Assembly: GCF_003626695.1 (NCBI RefSeq)
Contig: NZ_RBAH01000012.1
Span: 1 to 64,000 of the forward strand
Direction: 5' to 3'
Source of the DNA: Paenibacillus ginsengarvi
GTDB lineage: Bacteria; Bacillota; Bacilli; Paenibacillales; NBRC-103111
Length of the DNA stretch: 64,000 nt
Shown: in pieces, positions 55,951 to 64,000 of the stretch
Position numbering within the stretch: the stretch's first letter is position 1
Layout of the letters: the number at the start of each line of letters is the position of its first letter
The notes under the pieces: model-generated
What the model saw: the letters and a program-made list of their open reading frames with translations, nothing else
The model's database searches: none
Told to the model about the DNA's origin: nothing
Program-made: the position numbers and the translations under genes

Positions 55951-57000
55951 TTAGTCCACAGGCACCTTCGGCAGCACGATACGAACGACCGTACCTGATG
56001 CGTCTCCCGACAGCTCATAATGGCCTCCCATTTTTTGCAGCACCACTTCGCAGAAGTTCAGTCCAAGCCCGATCGAATCTTCCTTCGTCGTGAAAAAAGG
56101 GTCCTTCACCAGCTTCATCATATCCGCCGCTATGCCGGGGCCCGAGTCCCGAATCATGATGGACGACGTTTTGTCCCCTACGTGAACCGCTATGCGGATG
56201 CCGCCGTTTTTGCCATTCGTCGCATCGAACGAATTTTTCATAAACTCGTTGAGCACTTCGCGCAAATAATGGGGATCGATAAGCAGTTGGCCGTCCTCGG
56301 ACGGAAATTCGCAAACGAGCGGGATGCCGTGCTTGATTGCTTCCCTCTGCAAGCTGGGGATATACCCTTCCAGAAATTCGGAAATCCAGACCGGGCGCAT
56401 ATCGAGCTGAAATGGCTTGCCCAGCCGCAGCCAGCGCTGGACGTAATTGTTGATCTCGGTCACCTGATGATTGGCGAGCGTAATATAATGCTCGACGCTT
56501 TTGGCCACAAGCTGGTCGGATAAATGATTCGAGGCCAGATTAGCCTTCAGCGCCGTTTCGATCAGCTGCAAGCTCCCGCGCACAACGGCAAGCGGGTTCA
56601 AAATGCTGTTCGCCGTACCGGCCGCCATCTCTCCGATCAGCTTGCGCTTCTCGTTCGCCAGCTTCATCTCGTAAAATTGGCATAACCCGGTAATGTCGAA
56701 CAGGGCAACGTGACATCGTTCTTCGGAATCAACGTCCCTTTTGTAGCAATACAGCATTAATTGAAACATGCGGTCATCGATCGTTTCCTCGACGACGACC
56801 CCGGTTACGTCCTGCTCCTGCTTCACGGCAAGCGCCGCGACTTTGCGAAGCTGCGACGTTTCCGGAATGCCTTCCCCCTCCTCGATCCCATAAATCGATT
56901 TCATTTTTGCGTTTCCGCAAACCATGTTCATTTGCCCGTCAATCGAAGCGATCGCGAAATCGATATCCGGGGATTGTGCGATGAAGTCGATAACGTTCAT
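55951..57000 (-). CDS. histidine kinase-like protein without the phosphoacceptor His
   Basis: 349 residues, no membrane helix: a PAS-like sensor part (1-105), a dimerisation helix pair and a complete HATPase with N-box NEFMKNSFDATNG, G1 DSGPGI, F-box DPFFTTK and G2 GLGLN. In the H-box GEMAAGTANSILNPLAVV the expected His-Glu is Asn131-Ser, read from AAC AGC at 56605-56610, so it cannot autophosphorylate there. ATG 57000 has AAAGGAC; ATG 57021 is also possible. It may be a phosphatase-only or scaffold protein for another kinase. Confidence 0.87.
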   Translation of the reverse strand: MNVIDFIAQSPDIDFAIASIDGQMNMVCGNAKMKSIYGIEEGEGIPETSQLRKVAALAVKQEQDVTGVVVEETIDDRMFQLMLYCYKRDVDSEERCHVALFDITGLCQFYEMKLANEKRKLIGEMAAGTANSILNPLAVVRGSLQLIETALKANLASNHLSDQLVAKSVEHYITLANHQVTEINNYVQRWLRLGKPFQLDMRPVWISEFLEGYIPSLQREAIKHGIPLVCEFPSEDGQLLIDPHYLREVLNEFMKNSFDATNGKNGGIRIAVHVGDKTSSIMIRDSGPGIAADMMKLVKDPFFTTKEDSIGLGLNFCEVVLQKMGGHYELSGDASGTVVRIVLPKVPVD

Positions 57001-57209
57001 ACCGTCAACGTCCTTTTGCATTAGCTGGATTGATCCGGCACGGGCTGTGTCGAAAATTATTAGACGAAATCAATTCGAGTGTACCATAGTAAAGCGGCAA
57101 AGAAAAACCTATTTCCGTTCGCGCGAACCGTTCGGTATAATATTGTAGAACCCCGCGTCAACCGAAACGCGGCCTTGTCCGTCTTAAGAGGAGAGGAGCA
57201 TATACTGTC

Positions 57210-58412
57210 TTGAAATCATTACATAACGCCGTCTGGCTCTATCTCGGCTCGGAAGCCCGGGACGCCGCCGAAATCGCCTCCTTGATCGAATGGTGCGAGC
57301 GGAATCGGGTCGGCAAAGTGATCGTTTATGTCAACTTAAACGCCAAAATAAACGAGCCGTACGCGGAGCGGATTGCTAGTCTCGCAGACGCCTGTGCCGC
57401 CAAAGGAATCGCAGTGCACGGCATGGTATCCACCCTGCATCAGCGGGCCGAAGAACCCAGCAGCCTGCTGCTCGCAGACAAAGACTGCTATTGCGTAGAC
57501 GCCCACGGCATCTCGAATTACGAAGAACCGATCAACGGCCGCGGCTTCGTGCTGGACCCGCGGCATCCGGCCGTCATCTCAGCCGTATCTGCCGGTTGTG
57601 CCGGCCTGCTGCGCCAATTCCCGGGGCTCAGCGGCATTCACCTGGACTTTATTCGTTACTACCATTACGACAGCAAGCTGACGATCGATACGAAAAGCGC
57701 CGGTCACTGGATCGGCTTGCCGAAGACGGGACAGCCGCTCCGGCTGGAGACGGGAGATGGCGTCCGCACGACCTATTTTGTAGAAGAAGCGCGCAACGCC
57801 TATAACGACCCGCCAATCGGGGACAAGCTGGTGCTTTCCCGCAAATACCGGTATTGCTTCTGCGACGCCTGCTTGTCCGGCTTCGAGCAGGCGAGCGGGA
57901 TCCCTATACCGGATTCGCTGCCGGATACGTCCGCCAAAGCCAAATGGCTGCTGGAAAGCCAGGCCGACGCGTGGGCGGAATACCGGGCTTCGATCGTAAC
58001 GTCTTTGGTCGGCTCGATCCGCGCCGCCATCCGGCAGGAACGGCCGGACGCGCAGTTATCCGCCGCTATCTGGTACAACGCCCCTTATGGCAACGAATTG
58101 CGGGGAGAACCGCTGCTTCCGGACAGCGAGCTCGATTGCTTCGGGCAAAAATGGTGGGAGTGGGCGGAGCGCGGCTACGTCGATTTTGTATGTCCGATGG
58201 ATTACTGGCTGAATCCGGGCAGCTTCGGCGGCGTCGTGGACGGACAAGTACGCAAAGTGGACGGAGCCGTCCCGGTTTATGCGGGGCTGCTCAAAACGGC
58301 GGAATACGAGATCGATCACAGCGGCTACGAACAGTACGCGAGCCGAGCGAAAGCGGGCGGAGCGGCCGGCATATGCTTTTTCCATTACGGCTCTTGGAAG
58401 CAGCTCCTCTGA
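57210..58412 (+). CDS. TIM-barrel glycoside hydrolase-like protein (GHL10/DUF187-like)
   Basis: 400 residues, cytoplasmic. The fold is suggested by GIHLDFIRYYHYDSKL and FVCPMDYWLNPGSFGG, with acidic residues at the ends of predicted beta strands (HLD, CPMDY). Possible glycosidase or inactive relative; substrate unknown. Start is TTG 57210 behind GAGGAG at long spacing. Followed by signal peptidase I after 53 nt. Confidence 0.68.
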   Translation: MKSLHNAVWLYLGSEARDAAEIASLIEWCERNRVGKVIVYVNLNAKINEPYAERIASLADACAAKGIAVHGMVSTLHQRAEEPSSLLLADKDCYCVDAHGISNYEEPINGRGFVLDPRHPAVISAVSAGCAGLLRQFPGLSGIHLDFIRYYHYDSKLTIDTKSAGHWIGLPKTGQPLRLETGDGVRTTYFVEEARNAYNDPPIGDKLVLSRKYRYCFCDACLSGFEQASGIPIPDSLPDTSAKAKWLLESQADAWAEYRASIVTSLVGSIRAAIRQERPDAQLSAAIWYNAPYGNELRGEPLLPDSELDCFGQKWWEWAERGYVDFVCPMDYWLNPGSFGGVVDGQVRKVDGAVPVYAGLLKTAEYEIDHSGYEQYASRAKAGGAAGICFFHYGSWKQLL

Positions 58413-58465
58413 CGCCGCCGCTTTACCATCCGTCAAACGGATCATTAGGAAGGAGCCCTCAGGTT

Positions 58466-58987
58466 ATGCGTATGAAAGCTATCCTGAAAGAATGGATACC
58501 ACCGCTCGCCATTGCGATCGTCCTCAGCGTACTCATCCAGACGTATGTAGCGCAGGCCGTTAAAGTACCGAGCGGCTCGATGGAACCGAATATTAATATC
58601 GGCGACCGGCTCGTCATGGAGAAGCTGCTGAAATTTACTGATTTCGAGCACGGAGACATCGTCGTGTTCAACCATGCGGCTGAAAATAAGGAAACCGTTC
58701 GTTATGTGAAAAGACTGATCGGCCTCCCGGGAGACACGATTGAGATCAAGGACGGGGCGCTGTACCGGAACGGAGAAAAGACGAACGAACCGTACCTCGA
58801 TGTGAAAATGGCGTACGCATTCGAAAAAATTACGGTTCCGGATGGCAAGTACTTTTTCCTCGGAGACAACCGGAACCAAAGCTACGACGCCCATTTATGG
58901 CCGAACCGGTTCGTCGACGAGAGTGAGCTGGTCGGTAAAGTGTTATTCCGGTTTTACCCGTTTCAACATGCGGGACCGCTGTCTTAG
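58466..58987 (+). CDS. lepB: signal peptidase I
   Basis: 173 residues, one N-terminal TM anchor (about 8-30). The Ser-Lys dyad is intact: S38 in PSGSMEPN and K82 in RYVKRLIGLPGD; the last box is FFLGDNRNQSYDAH. Cleaves secretory signal peptides outside the membrane. ATG 58466 has AAGGAG. Confidence 0.95.
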   Translation: MRMKAILKEWIPPLAIAIVLSVLIQTYVAQAVKVPSGSMEPNINIGDRLVMEKLLKFTDFEHGDIVVFNHAAENKETVRYVKRLIGLPGDTIEIKDGALYRNGEKTNEPYLDVKMAYAFEKITVPDGKYFFLGDNRNQSYDAHLWPNRFVDESELVGKVLFRFYPFQHAGPLS

Positions 58988-59003
58988 GCAGCGGTTCTTT
59001 TTT
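58974..59003 (+). terminator. lepB terminator
   Basis: ACCGCTG/CAGCGGT stem with T7, overlapping the lepB stop codon. Confidence 0.85.
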
Positions 59004-59160
59004 TGTATGCGCCGTATCCTCTCGACGTGCGAATTATCGACAAAATAAAGATAGGAAAGTGCCGCTGGAATCGGGTACAATATAAATACAGGTTTAATAC
59101 AAGTTATTCATTTGTGCCTCCCATAGGCCCTTATTACACAGGAAGCGAAGGTGAGAGACC

Positions 59161-60429
59161 ATGAGCAAACTGGCCCTTCACGGAGGAACGCCGGTACGCA
59201 GCACACCGCTGCCTCCCAACTATCCCGGAGCCGTCGTATACGGCAAGGAAGAAGCCGAACTGGCGTCCAAAGTCATTTATGCCCAGTCGCCGTTCCGGTA
59301 TTATGGACCGAACATGCAAGGCGCGGTTGAAGCGCTCGAAAATGCGATTGTGCAAGATTTCGACGCCAAATATGCGCTGGCCGTTACATCCGGCACCGCC
59401 GCACTTATCGTTGCGATGAAGGCGCTCGGCATCGGTTACGGCGACAAAGTTATCGTTCCGGCGAATACGTTCATCGCCACTCCCGGCGCCGTCGTATGCT
59501 GCAACGCCGTTCCCGTTTATTGCGATGTGGACGACAGCTTGAATCTCGATCCGAACGATCTGGAGCGGGTATACGACGAGGATGTCAAAGCGATCATCGT
59601 TGTGCCGATTCTCGGTAATCCGGTCGATATGGACCCGGTCATGGCATTCGCCAAAAGCAAACATATCGCCGTTATCGAAGATATGGCGCAGTCGTGCGGG
59701 GTCCGTTACAAAGGCCGCTATGCGGGCACGATCGGCGATATCGGCACGTTCAGCTTCCAGATGAACAAAATCGTCACCTCCGGCGAAGGCGGTGCAGTTG
59801 TCACCCGGGACGTCTCGCTGCTGGAGCGGGCGATCCGCTATCACGACCAAGGCGTCCTGCGCCATCGCACCCGGTACGGAATCGACTCGCCGGACGAATT
59901 ATTCGCCTTCTCGGGACAAAATTACCGGATGAGCGAGCTCGCCGGTGCTGTCATGCTGGAGCAGTGGAAGAAACTGCCGACGATCGTAGGCTCGATGAAG
60001 ACCCATCACGACCGGATCGCCGCCGAGCTGGAGGCGGAAATACCCGGCATCCGCTACCGGGCGTGCCCGGACCCTGACGGCTCGATCGGCTCGAACCTAG
60101 GTATCGTCTTCCCGACCGCAGCAGGCGCGGCCTCCTTCAACCAGGCGCTGAATGCGGAAAACGTACAGTCTTACGTGCTCTACGGCGGCAAGCCGGTGTA
60201 CATGAACCCGTCGCTGTTCCATATGCGCTCGGCGGAAAAGAACAATTTCCCATACGACTATCCGTTCAAACAGCCTGTCTCCATATCGGAAAACATGTGC
60301 CCGCGCGCCGTCGACCTGATTCCACGCACCGTCTATATCCCGATGTCGCCGGTGCTGTCCGACCGGGACGCAGCCGATATAGTAGAAGCGGCAGTAAAAG
60401 TGCACCGCGCCCTGCAAGTGTTCGCTTAA
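59161..60429 (+). CDS. DegT/DnrJ/EryC1/StrS aminotransferase
   Basis: 422 residues, PLP-dependent sugar aminotransferase fold. The internal-aldimine Lys is K203 in QMNKIVTSGEGGAVV (usual form SFxxxKxxTxGEGG). Substrate is normally a nucleotide keto-sugar or, for some branches, a cyclitol or amino acid. No sugar-nucleotide genes are adjacent. ATG 59161 follows GGTGAGAG. Confidence 0.88.
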   Translation: MSKLALHGGTPVRSTPLPPNYPGAVVYGKEEAELASKVIYAQSPFRYYGPNMQGAVEALENAIVQDFDAKYALAVTSGTAALIVAMKALGIGYGDKVIVPANTFIATPGAVVCCNAVPVYCDVDDSLNLDPNDLERVYDEDVKAIIVVPILGNPVDMDPVMAFAKSKHIAVIEDMAQSCGVRYKGRYAGTIGDIGTFSFQMNKIVTSGEGGAVVTRDVSLLERAIRYHDQGVLRHRTRYGIDSPDELFAFSGQNYRMSELAGAVMLEQWKKLPTIVGSMKTHHDRIAAELEAEIPGIRYRACPDPDGSIGSNLGIVFPTAAGAASFNQALNAENVQSYVLYGGKPVYMNPSLFHMRSAEKNNFPYDYPFKQPVSISENMCPRAVDLIPRTVYIPMSPVLSDRDAADIVEAAVKVHRALQVFA

Positions 60430-60456
60430 CCGCATCCGAACTCCGATTCGCTTTAG

Positions 60457-60495
60457 CAACCGTTTCCTGCCGGGAGACGGTTGTTATTGTTTTAC
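60457..60495 (+). terminator. aminotransferase gene terminator
   Basis: CAACCGTTTC/GAGACGGTTG stem followed by TTATTGTTTT. Confidence 0.75.
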
Positions 60496-60588
60496 AACCC
60501 GCATGCAGGCAAACGATCGCCCAAAAGACTTACTATTGTCAAGTTACTATGCTAAAATAAAAGGGTAAGCCCGATAGGAGATGATGTC

Positions 60589-60915
60589 ATGGAAAACGCA
60601 GACCACAAAATGCAGCTGTGTCCCAAATTCGAGACGGCGTTCGAGCTGCTCGGCAAACGTTGGACCGGTTTGATCATCCATGTGCTGATGAACGGTCCGA
60701 TGCGTTTTAAAGATATATCGTCAATGATTCCGGACATGAGCGACCGGATGTTGACGGAGCGGTTCAAGGAGCTGGAGCAGGCGGGTATTGTCGTCCGAAA
60801 CGTTTATCCGGAAATGCCGATCCGGATCGAATATGAACTTACCGACAAAGGAAAGGCGCTCCGTCCGGTCATGGACGCCGTGCACGTTTGGAGCGACGGC
60901 TGGATCAGCAAATGA
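60589..60915 (+). CDS. HxlR-family transcriptional regulator
   Basis: 108 residues. Winged helix with the HxlR sequence FELLGKRWTGLIIHVLMNGPMRF and a single N-terminal Cys (C8, KMQLCPKF) often involved in redox sensing. Upstream, TTACTAT occurs twice 14 bp apart (60530, 60544), a possible autoregulatory site. Confidence 0.9.
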   Translation: MENADHKMQLCPKFETAFELLGKRWTGLIIHVLMNGPMRFKDISSMIPDMSDRMLTERFKELEQAGIVVRNVYPEMPIRIEYELTDKGKALRPVMDAVHVWSDGWISK

Positions 60916-60939
60916 AAATAAGCGCAGCCACAAGCGAAT

Positions 60940-60980
60940 AAGGACATCTTCCAGCCGCACGTTAGGCCAGAGATGTCCTT
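60940..60980. terminator. bidirectional terminator between hxlR and MCP
   Basis: AAGGACATCT/AGATGTCCTT 10-bp stem, with ATTTATATT on the plus side. Confidence 0.7.
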
Positions 60981-61009
60981 ATTTATATTAAACCAACTCA
61001 ACGCACTGC

Positions 61010-62767
61010 CTAGCCCAGACGGAATTTGGCCACGGACTGTTCAAGCTGCTCGGCCAGCCGGTTAAGCTTCTCCGACTGTCCGCCAAGCTGTTCCATCATC
61101 GCAAGCTGCTCCTCGGTCAAACCCGATATCGTATGCGTTCCTTCCGCGCCCTTCGCCGTAATCCGTGAAATTTCCTGCAGCGATGCGGATATTTCCTCGG
61201 AGCTGGCCGACATTTGCTCGGCGGCGGAGGAGGCCTCCTGAATCTGCTCGACGACGCTTCGCGACGCTTTCATAATCCGCTGGAACGATTCGCCCGATTC
61301 CCTTGTCATCCCCGCGCCTTCGCGAACTTCCCGCTCCCGCTCCTCCATCGAACGCACGACGTAACCGATGTCGGTCTGGATCGCCTGCACGAGCCGGGTG
61401 ACCTCTTGCGCCGACGTCTCCGATTGGACCGCCAGCTTCTTCACCTCGCCGGCTACGACGGCAAATCCGCGGCCCTGTTCCCCGGCGCGGGCCGCCTCGA
61501 TCGAAGCGTTCAGCGCAAGCAGACTCGTTTGCGAAGCGATGTTCGTTATGACGCCGACAATATCCCCGACCTCCCGGGAACGCCCGTCCAGCTTGCGAAT
61601 GACTGCCGCCAGATCACTGACGGTGCGGCTCACCAGGTCCATCCGCTCTACGGACTCGCGAATATAGCCATGGCCTTCTTCCGCCGCCATCGACGTTTTC
61701 AGCGATAGATCGAACGCCACTGAGGATGTCTCCGCGATACGACCGATACCGGTCGCCATTTCCTCCATCGCCCGCGAGCTTTCTTCGGCCGACTGGGCTT
61801 GGCTGTTCATGCCAGCGGCAATTTGCTGCACCGAACCGGCGATGTCCTCGGACGCTTTCGAGCTTTCGCCGATCGAAGCGGTCAACTCCCGCGAGGAGAG
61901 CAGCACCTGCCCCGACCCAAGCTGTACCTGGCGCACGAGCGTCTTCAGATGGTCGTTCATCACGTTGAAGTCGGCAGCAAGCTGTCCGATCTCGTCGCGG
62001 TTGGGGACCTGCAGGTCGTTTGCGGTCAAGTCGCCGTCCGCGATCCGCCTTGTCCGCTCGGCAATACGTTTGATCGGGCTTGCGATATGTCCGGCAAACA
62101 GCCAGATGACGATCGCTCCTGCCGCAAGGCACCCTCCCAGCGTGATGAGCAGAACCGAGAAAATGTGCTGCTGGCCGCCGTTGTAATCGAGCATATAAGA
62201 ACCGGCCGAGACGATCCAGTTCCATCTCGGATCAAGCTCGGCATACGAGATTTTGGTTGCTTCCTTGGCCGAATCGGGCAAAGGCCAATCATAATAAATC
62301 GTGCCGCCCCCCGATTGCGCCTGCTTCACCATATCCTGAATATAATAATAGCCGTCGCTCGTTTTTTTATCGATAATATTTTGCCCTTCCAGAAGCGGAT
62401 GCGCGAGCAAAGTGCCTGCGGAATCAAGCACAAAAAAATAACCGTGCTCCCCGATATCGATATTCCGGTTAATCGGGCGCTTCCCCTCCTTGTCCTTCGC
62501 CCCCAGCAGCATCGTTCTCATCTGTTCCTTCGCTTCGTCCTGCGTCAAACGCCCGTTTTTGACGGAGTCGTCCAGCAGCCCGATCATAGCGATCGCCATG
62601 CGTACGTTGCTTTGGAGCTTGCTTTCAATCAGCTTGGTCGTCTCGGCCTTTGCAACATCATAGCTAATAGTGCCTACCACCAAAGTAGGAAGCGCGAGCA
62701 AAAGCAGCGATACAAAAATCATTTTTTGTCGAATTTTCAAGCGAATGCGCGTTGCAGAAGCCTTCAT
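61010..62767 (-). CDS. methyl-accepting chemotaxis protein
   Basis: 585 residues. TM1 about 17-38, an sCache-type extracellular sensor (40-215, [15 protein letters not shown]), TM2 about 220-240, HAMP (about 240-295), and a full MA signalling domain with the hairpin tip [19 protein letters not shown]. Responds to a small extracellular ligand, likely a carboxylate. ATG 62767 has GGGAGAGAG. Confidence 0.95.
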   Translation of the reverse strand: MKASATRIRLKIRQKMIFVSLLLLALPTLVVGTISYDVAKAETTKLIESKLQSNVRMAIAMIGLLDDSVKNGRLTQDEAKEQMRTMLLGAKDKEGKRPINRNIDIGEHGYFFVLDSAGTLLAHPLLEGQNIIDKKTSDGYYYIQDMVKQAQSGGGTIYYDWPLPDSAKEATKISYAELDPRWNWIVSAGSYMLDYNGGQQHIFSVLLITLGGCLAAGAIVIWLFAGHIASPIKRIAERTRRIADGDLTANDLQVPNRDEIGQLAADFNVMNDHLKTLVRQVQLGSGQVLLSSRELTASIGESSKASEDIAGSVQQIAAGMNSQAQSAEESSRAMEEMATGIGRIAETSSVAFDLSLKTSMAAEEGHGYIRESVERMDLVSRTVSDLAAVIRKLDGRSREVGDIVGVITNIASQTSLLALNASIEAARAGEQGRGFAVVAGEVKKLAVQSETSAQEVTRLVQAIQTDIGYVVRSMEEREREVREGAGMTRESGESFQRIMKASRSVVEQIQEASSAAEQMSASSEEISASLQEISRITAKGAEGTHTISGLTEEQLAMMEQLGGQSEKLNRLAEQLEQSVAKFRLG

Positions 62768-62975
62768 GGCTCTCTCCCTCTCTCTATATGGGACTATCTT
62801 CCACATCCTTTCGACAATCTTATCTCACTACGATCCTGTTTTCAAACTATTCCGACACTGTTCACGAAATCTTCTTCAAATTGCATAAAACGCCTCCCTC
62901 CGCCGGATACTATGCCTATGCGGCGTCCGCTACATGCGAAGCCATTTCTGGCCGGTTTGGGAGGTGCACGACGGC

Positions 62976-63221
62976 ATGAGATACAAAGTAACCTTGATTA
63001 TGACGCTGATTGCATGCGCGCTATGCCTGTTTAATTATTCCGGGCTCGATCCGGACAACATCTTCCTGTTCATGTTCAGCGTTCCCGTCTGGCTGATCGA
63101 GATTGCCGGCGATATTCATTACTTTAACATCGGTACGGTGTATGTGCTGACGATCGCCGCGTATGCCTTGTTCGGCTACATCGGCGACCATTACCGGTTC
63201 AAGCGAAGAGCCCGCTCCTAA
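62976..63221 (+). CDS. small membrane protein
   Basis: 81 residues, two predicted helices (4-20, 28-44) plus a third weak one near 52-70; basic tail (RFKRRARS). GGGAGGTG lies 10 nt before ATG 62976. Not recognised. Confidence 0.68.
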   Translation: MRYKVTLIMTLIACALCLFNYSGLDPDNIFLFMFSVPVWLIEIAGDIHYFNIGTVYVLTIAAYALFGYIGDHYRFKRRARS

Positions 63222-63258
63222 ACGGAAACGAACGTTTCCGCCGGAGGGGCTCTTCCGG

Positions 63259-63789
63259 TTATTCGGGCAACCTCGGCCCTTTTGGGAACACCGTCTGCAC
63301 GGCCGCCACAATATCCCGAGCCATCGCAAGTACCAGATGAAGCGAAGTGCTCTGCAAAATCCAGTATTGCTTAGGGCCATCCTTATTGACGATCGCCGCA
63401 ATCGAATACCGGCCTACAGGCGGTAAAAAACGTCCGACGGATTTGCCCGGCATAAGCGGCTGGTCCGCTACTTGAAACAGACCGACGGAGGTCGGCAAGC
63501 CAAGGCAGGCGTCGATGGCAACAGCGATTCGTCCAGCCGGTATTTCGCTAAGTCGTACCTCCAGATTGCTGGCGTCGCAAGGAGCGTCAAGCGTTCCGAT
63601 CACATGCCGGTAACCGGCCTCCCGCAGCAGCGTCCCGGTAAGCGGTCCAAGAGCGTCTCCCGTCGACCGGTCGGTGCCGATGCAAACGAAGACGATCCGA
63701 TCCAGAGAGCCCTCCCTGTCCCGGATGAGCCGGAAAAAGTCAGGCAGCCCGTCCCCCTTCACTTTTTGCCGTATCGGTTCAAGCGCCAC
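63259..63789 (-). CDS. yyaC: YyaC-family sporulation protein (DUF1256)
   Basis: 176 residues. The N-terminal IVFVCIGTDRSTGDALGPL and AVAIDACLGLPTSVG are the family motifs, related to the germination protease fold. Usually made in sporulation. Start is set at GTG 63789 (AGGAGGG 6 nt upstream); ATG 63795 would be directly abutting the ribosome site. Confidence 0.88.
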   Translation of the reverse strand: MALEPIRQKVKGDGLPDFFRLIRDREGSLDRIVFVCIGTDRSTGDALGPLTGTLLREAGYRHVIGTLDAPCDASNLEVRLSEIPAGRIAVAIDACLGLPTSVGLFQVADQPLMPGKSVGRFLPPVGRYSIAAIVNKDGPKQYWILQSTSLHLVLAMARDIVAAVQTVFPKGPRLPE

Positions 63790-63894
63790 CTTCATCCCTC
63801 CTCTGACGATATCATCCTCACCGCTAGTCGAAACGGTATGATACAATACAAATAACCTATCCGCAAGGGCACAACTGTATAAAAGGAGAAAAGC

Positions 63895-64000
63895 ATGCGA
63901 CTCATCGAAGTGCTCGCGAACCTAACGCTGCTCTACTGGCTGGCGATGCTCTGGCTGTCGCTTCGCGGCTTCAAGCTGCTTCCTCCGCTCCCGCCGTCGA
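63895..64000 (+). CDS. membrane protein, partial at window end
   Basis: ATG 63895 follows AAAGGAGAA. The 35 visible residues start MRLIEVLANLTLLYWLAMLWLSLRG, a single membrane helix. Such N-termini occur in membrane GT2 glycosyltransferases but the rest is outside the window. Confidence 0.6.
   Translation, partial: MRLIEVLANLTLLYWLAMLWLSLRGFKLLPPLPPS

Noticed and set aside
57854..58987. 377-codon frame ending in lepB
   Set aside because: Only the part from 58466 is signal peptidase; the rest overlaps the preceding gene out of frame.
61799..63034. 411-codon plus-strand frame
   Set aside because: Antisense to the MCP gene and continuing into the intergenic region.

Overview
The window is a chromosomal segment of an endospore-forming, Gram-positive, moderately GC-rich Firmicute, most likely of the Paenibacillaceae (Paenibacillus/Cohnella-like). 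Evidence: a GerA-type germinant receptor operon, a YyaC-type sporulation protein, a SigI/RsgI pair, LysM-3D and Ig-like surface proteins, strong GGAGG Shine-Dalgarno sites, a T-box in front of ilvB, an L20-leader in front of infC-rpmI-rplT, and a cluster of short AGCGGAA-type hairpins of the sort common in Paenibacillus. I saw no rRNA or tRNA gene, CRISPR array, prophage or complete insertion sequence.

Layout. 0.2-4 kb: an OmpR-type two-component pair and a secreted LysM-3D protein. 4.2-9.6 kb: a germinant receptor operon on the minus strand in the order A-C-D-B-B, with two adjacent B subunits and a small D subunit. 9.7-23.7 kb: mixed housekeeping genes: membrane phosphoesterase, FetAB-like exporter, pirin, acyltransferase, MarR-MFS pair, TrhO, SulP transporter with a possible leader peptide, MFS-oxidoreductase pair, Fe-S aldo/keto reductase. 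23.8-29.5 kb: PAS histidine kinase, sigI-rsgI, a small Cys-containing protein, gcvH, a thioredoxin-like protein. 29.7-39.9 kb: branched-chain amino-acid genes. ilvB-ilvH-ilvC run from a T-box (probable Leu CTC specifier); leuB lies 5 kb further on, beyond a 13-repeat Ig-like surface protein, a GNAT and a VOC protein. 39.9-41.5 kb: infC (AUU start)-rpmI-rplT with its leader. 41.5-49.4 kb: envelope and lipid genes (GT2, PAP2, UgtP-like GT), a TauE/SafE protein, trmB, an AraC regulator divergent from a PhyH dioxygenase. 49.5-64 kb: orphan lipoprotein solute-binding protein, ytqA/mnmL, a lipoprotein cytochrome c with a repeat-coded linker, ytqB/mnmM, manA, a second TauE/SafE, a histidine-kinase-like protein with no phosphoacceptor His, a TIM-barrel protein, signal peptidase I, a DegT aminotransferase, HxlR, an MCP, a YyaC-like protein and the start of another membrane protein.

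Most notable. (1) A small dispersed palindromic repeat family (about 50 bp, CCCC..AAAGT ends) at 22.6, 41.1, 41.2 and 43.3 kb. One copy is nested in opposite orientation inside another, and two copies sit in the infC 5' leader. (2) Four TTT(A/C)AG direct repeats at exact 11-bp spacing upstream of the acyltransferase gene, typical of an OmpR/PhoB-family regulator site. (3) A kinase-like protein with His replaced by Asn in the H-box. (4) A short uORF directly before the SulP gene. (5) The interrupted ilv-leu cluster. All calls come from reading the sequence; no database search was possible.
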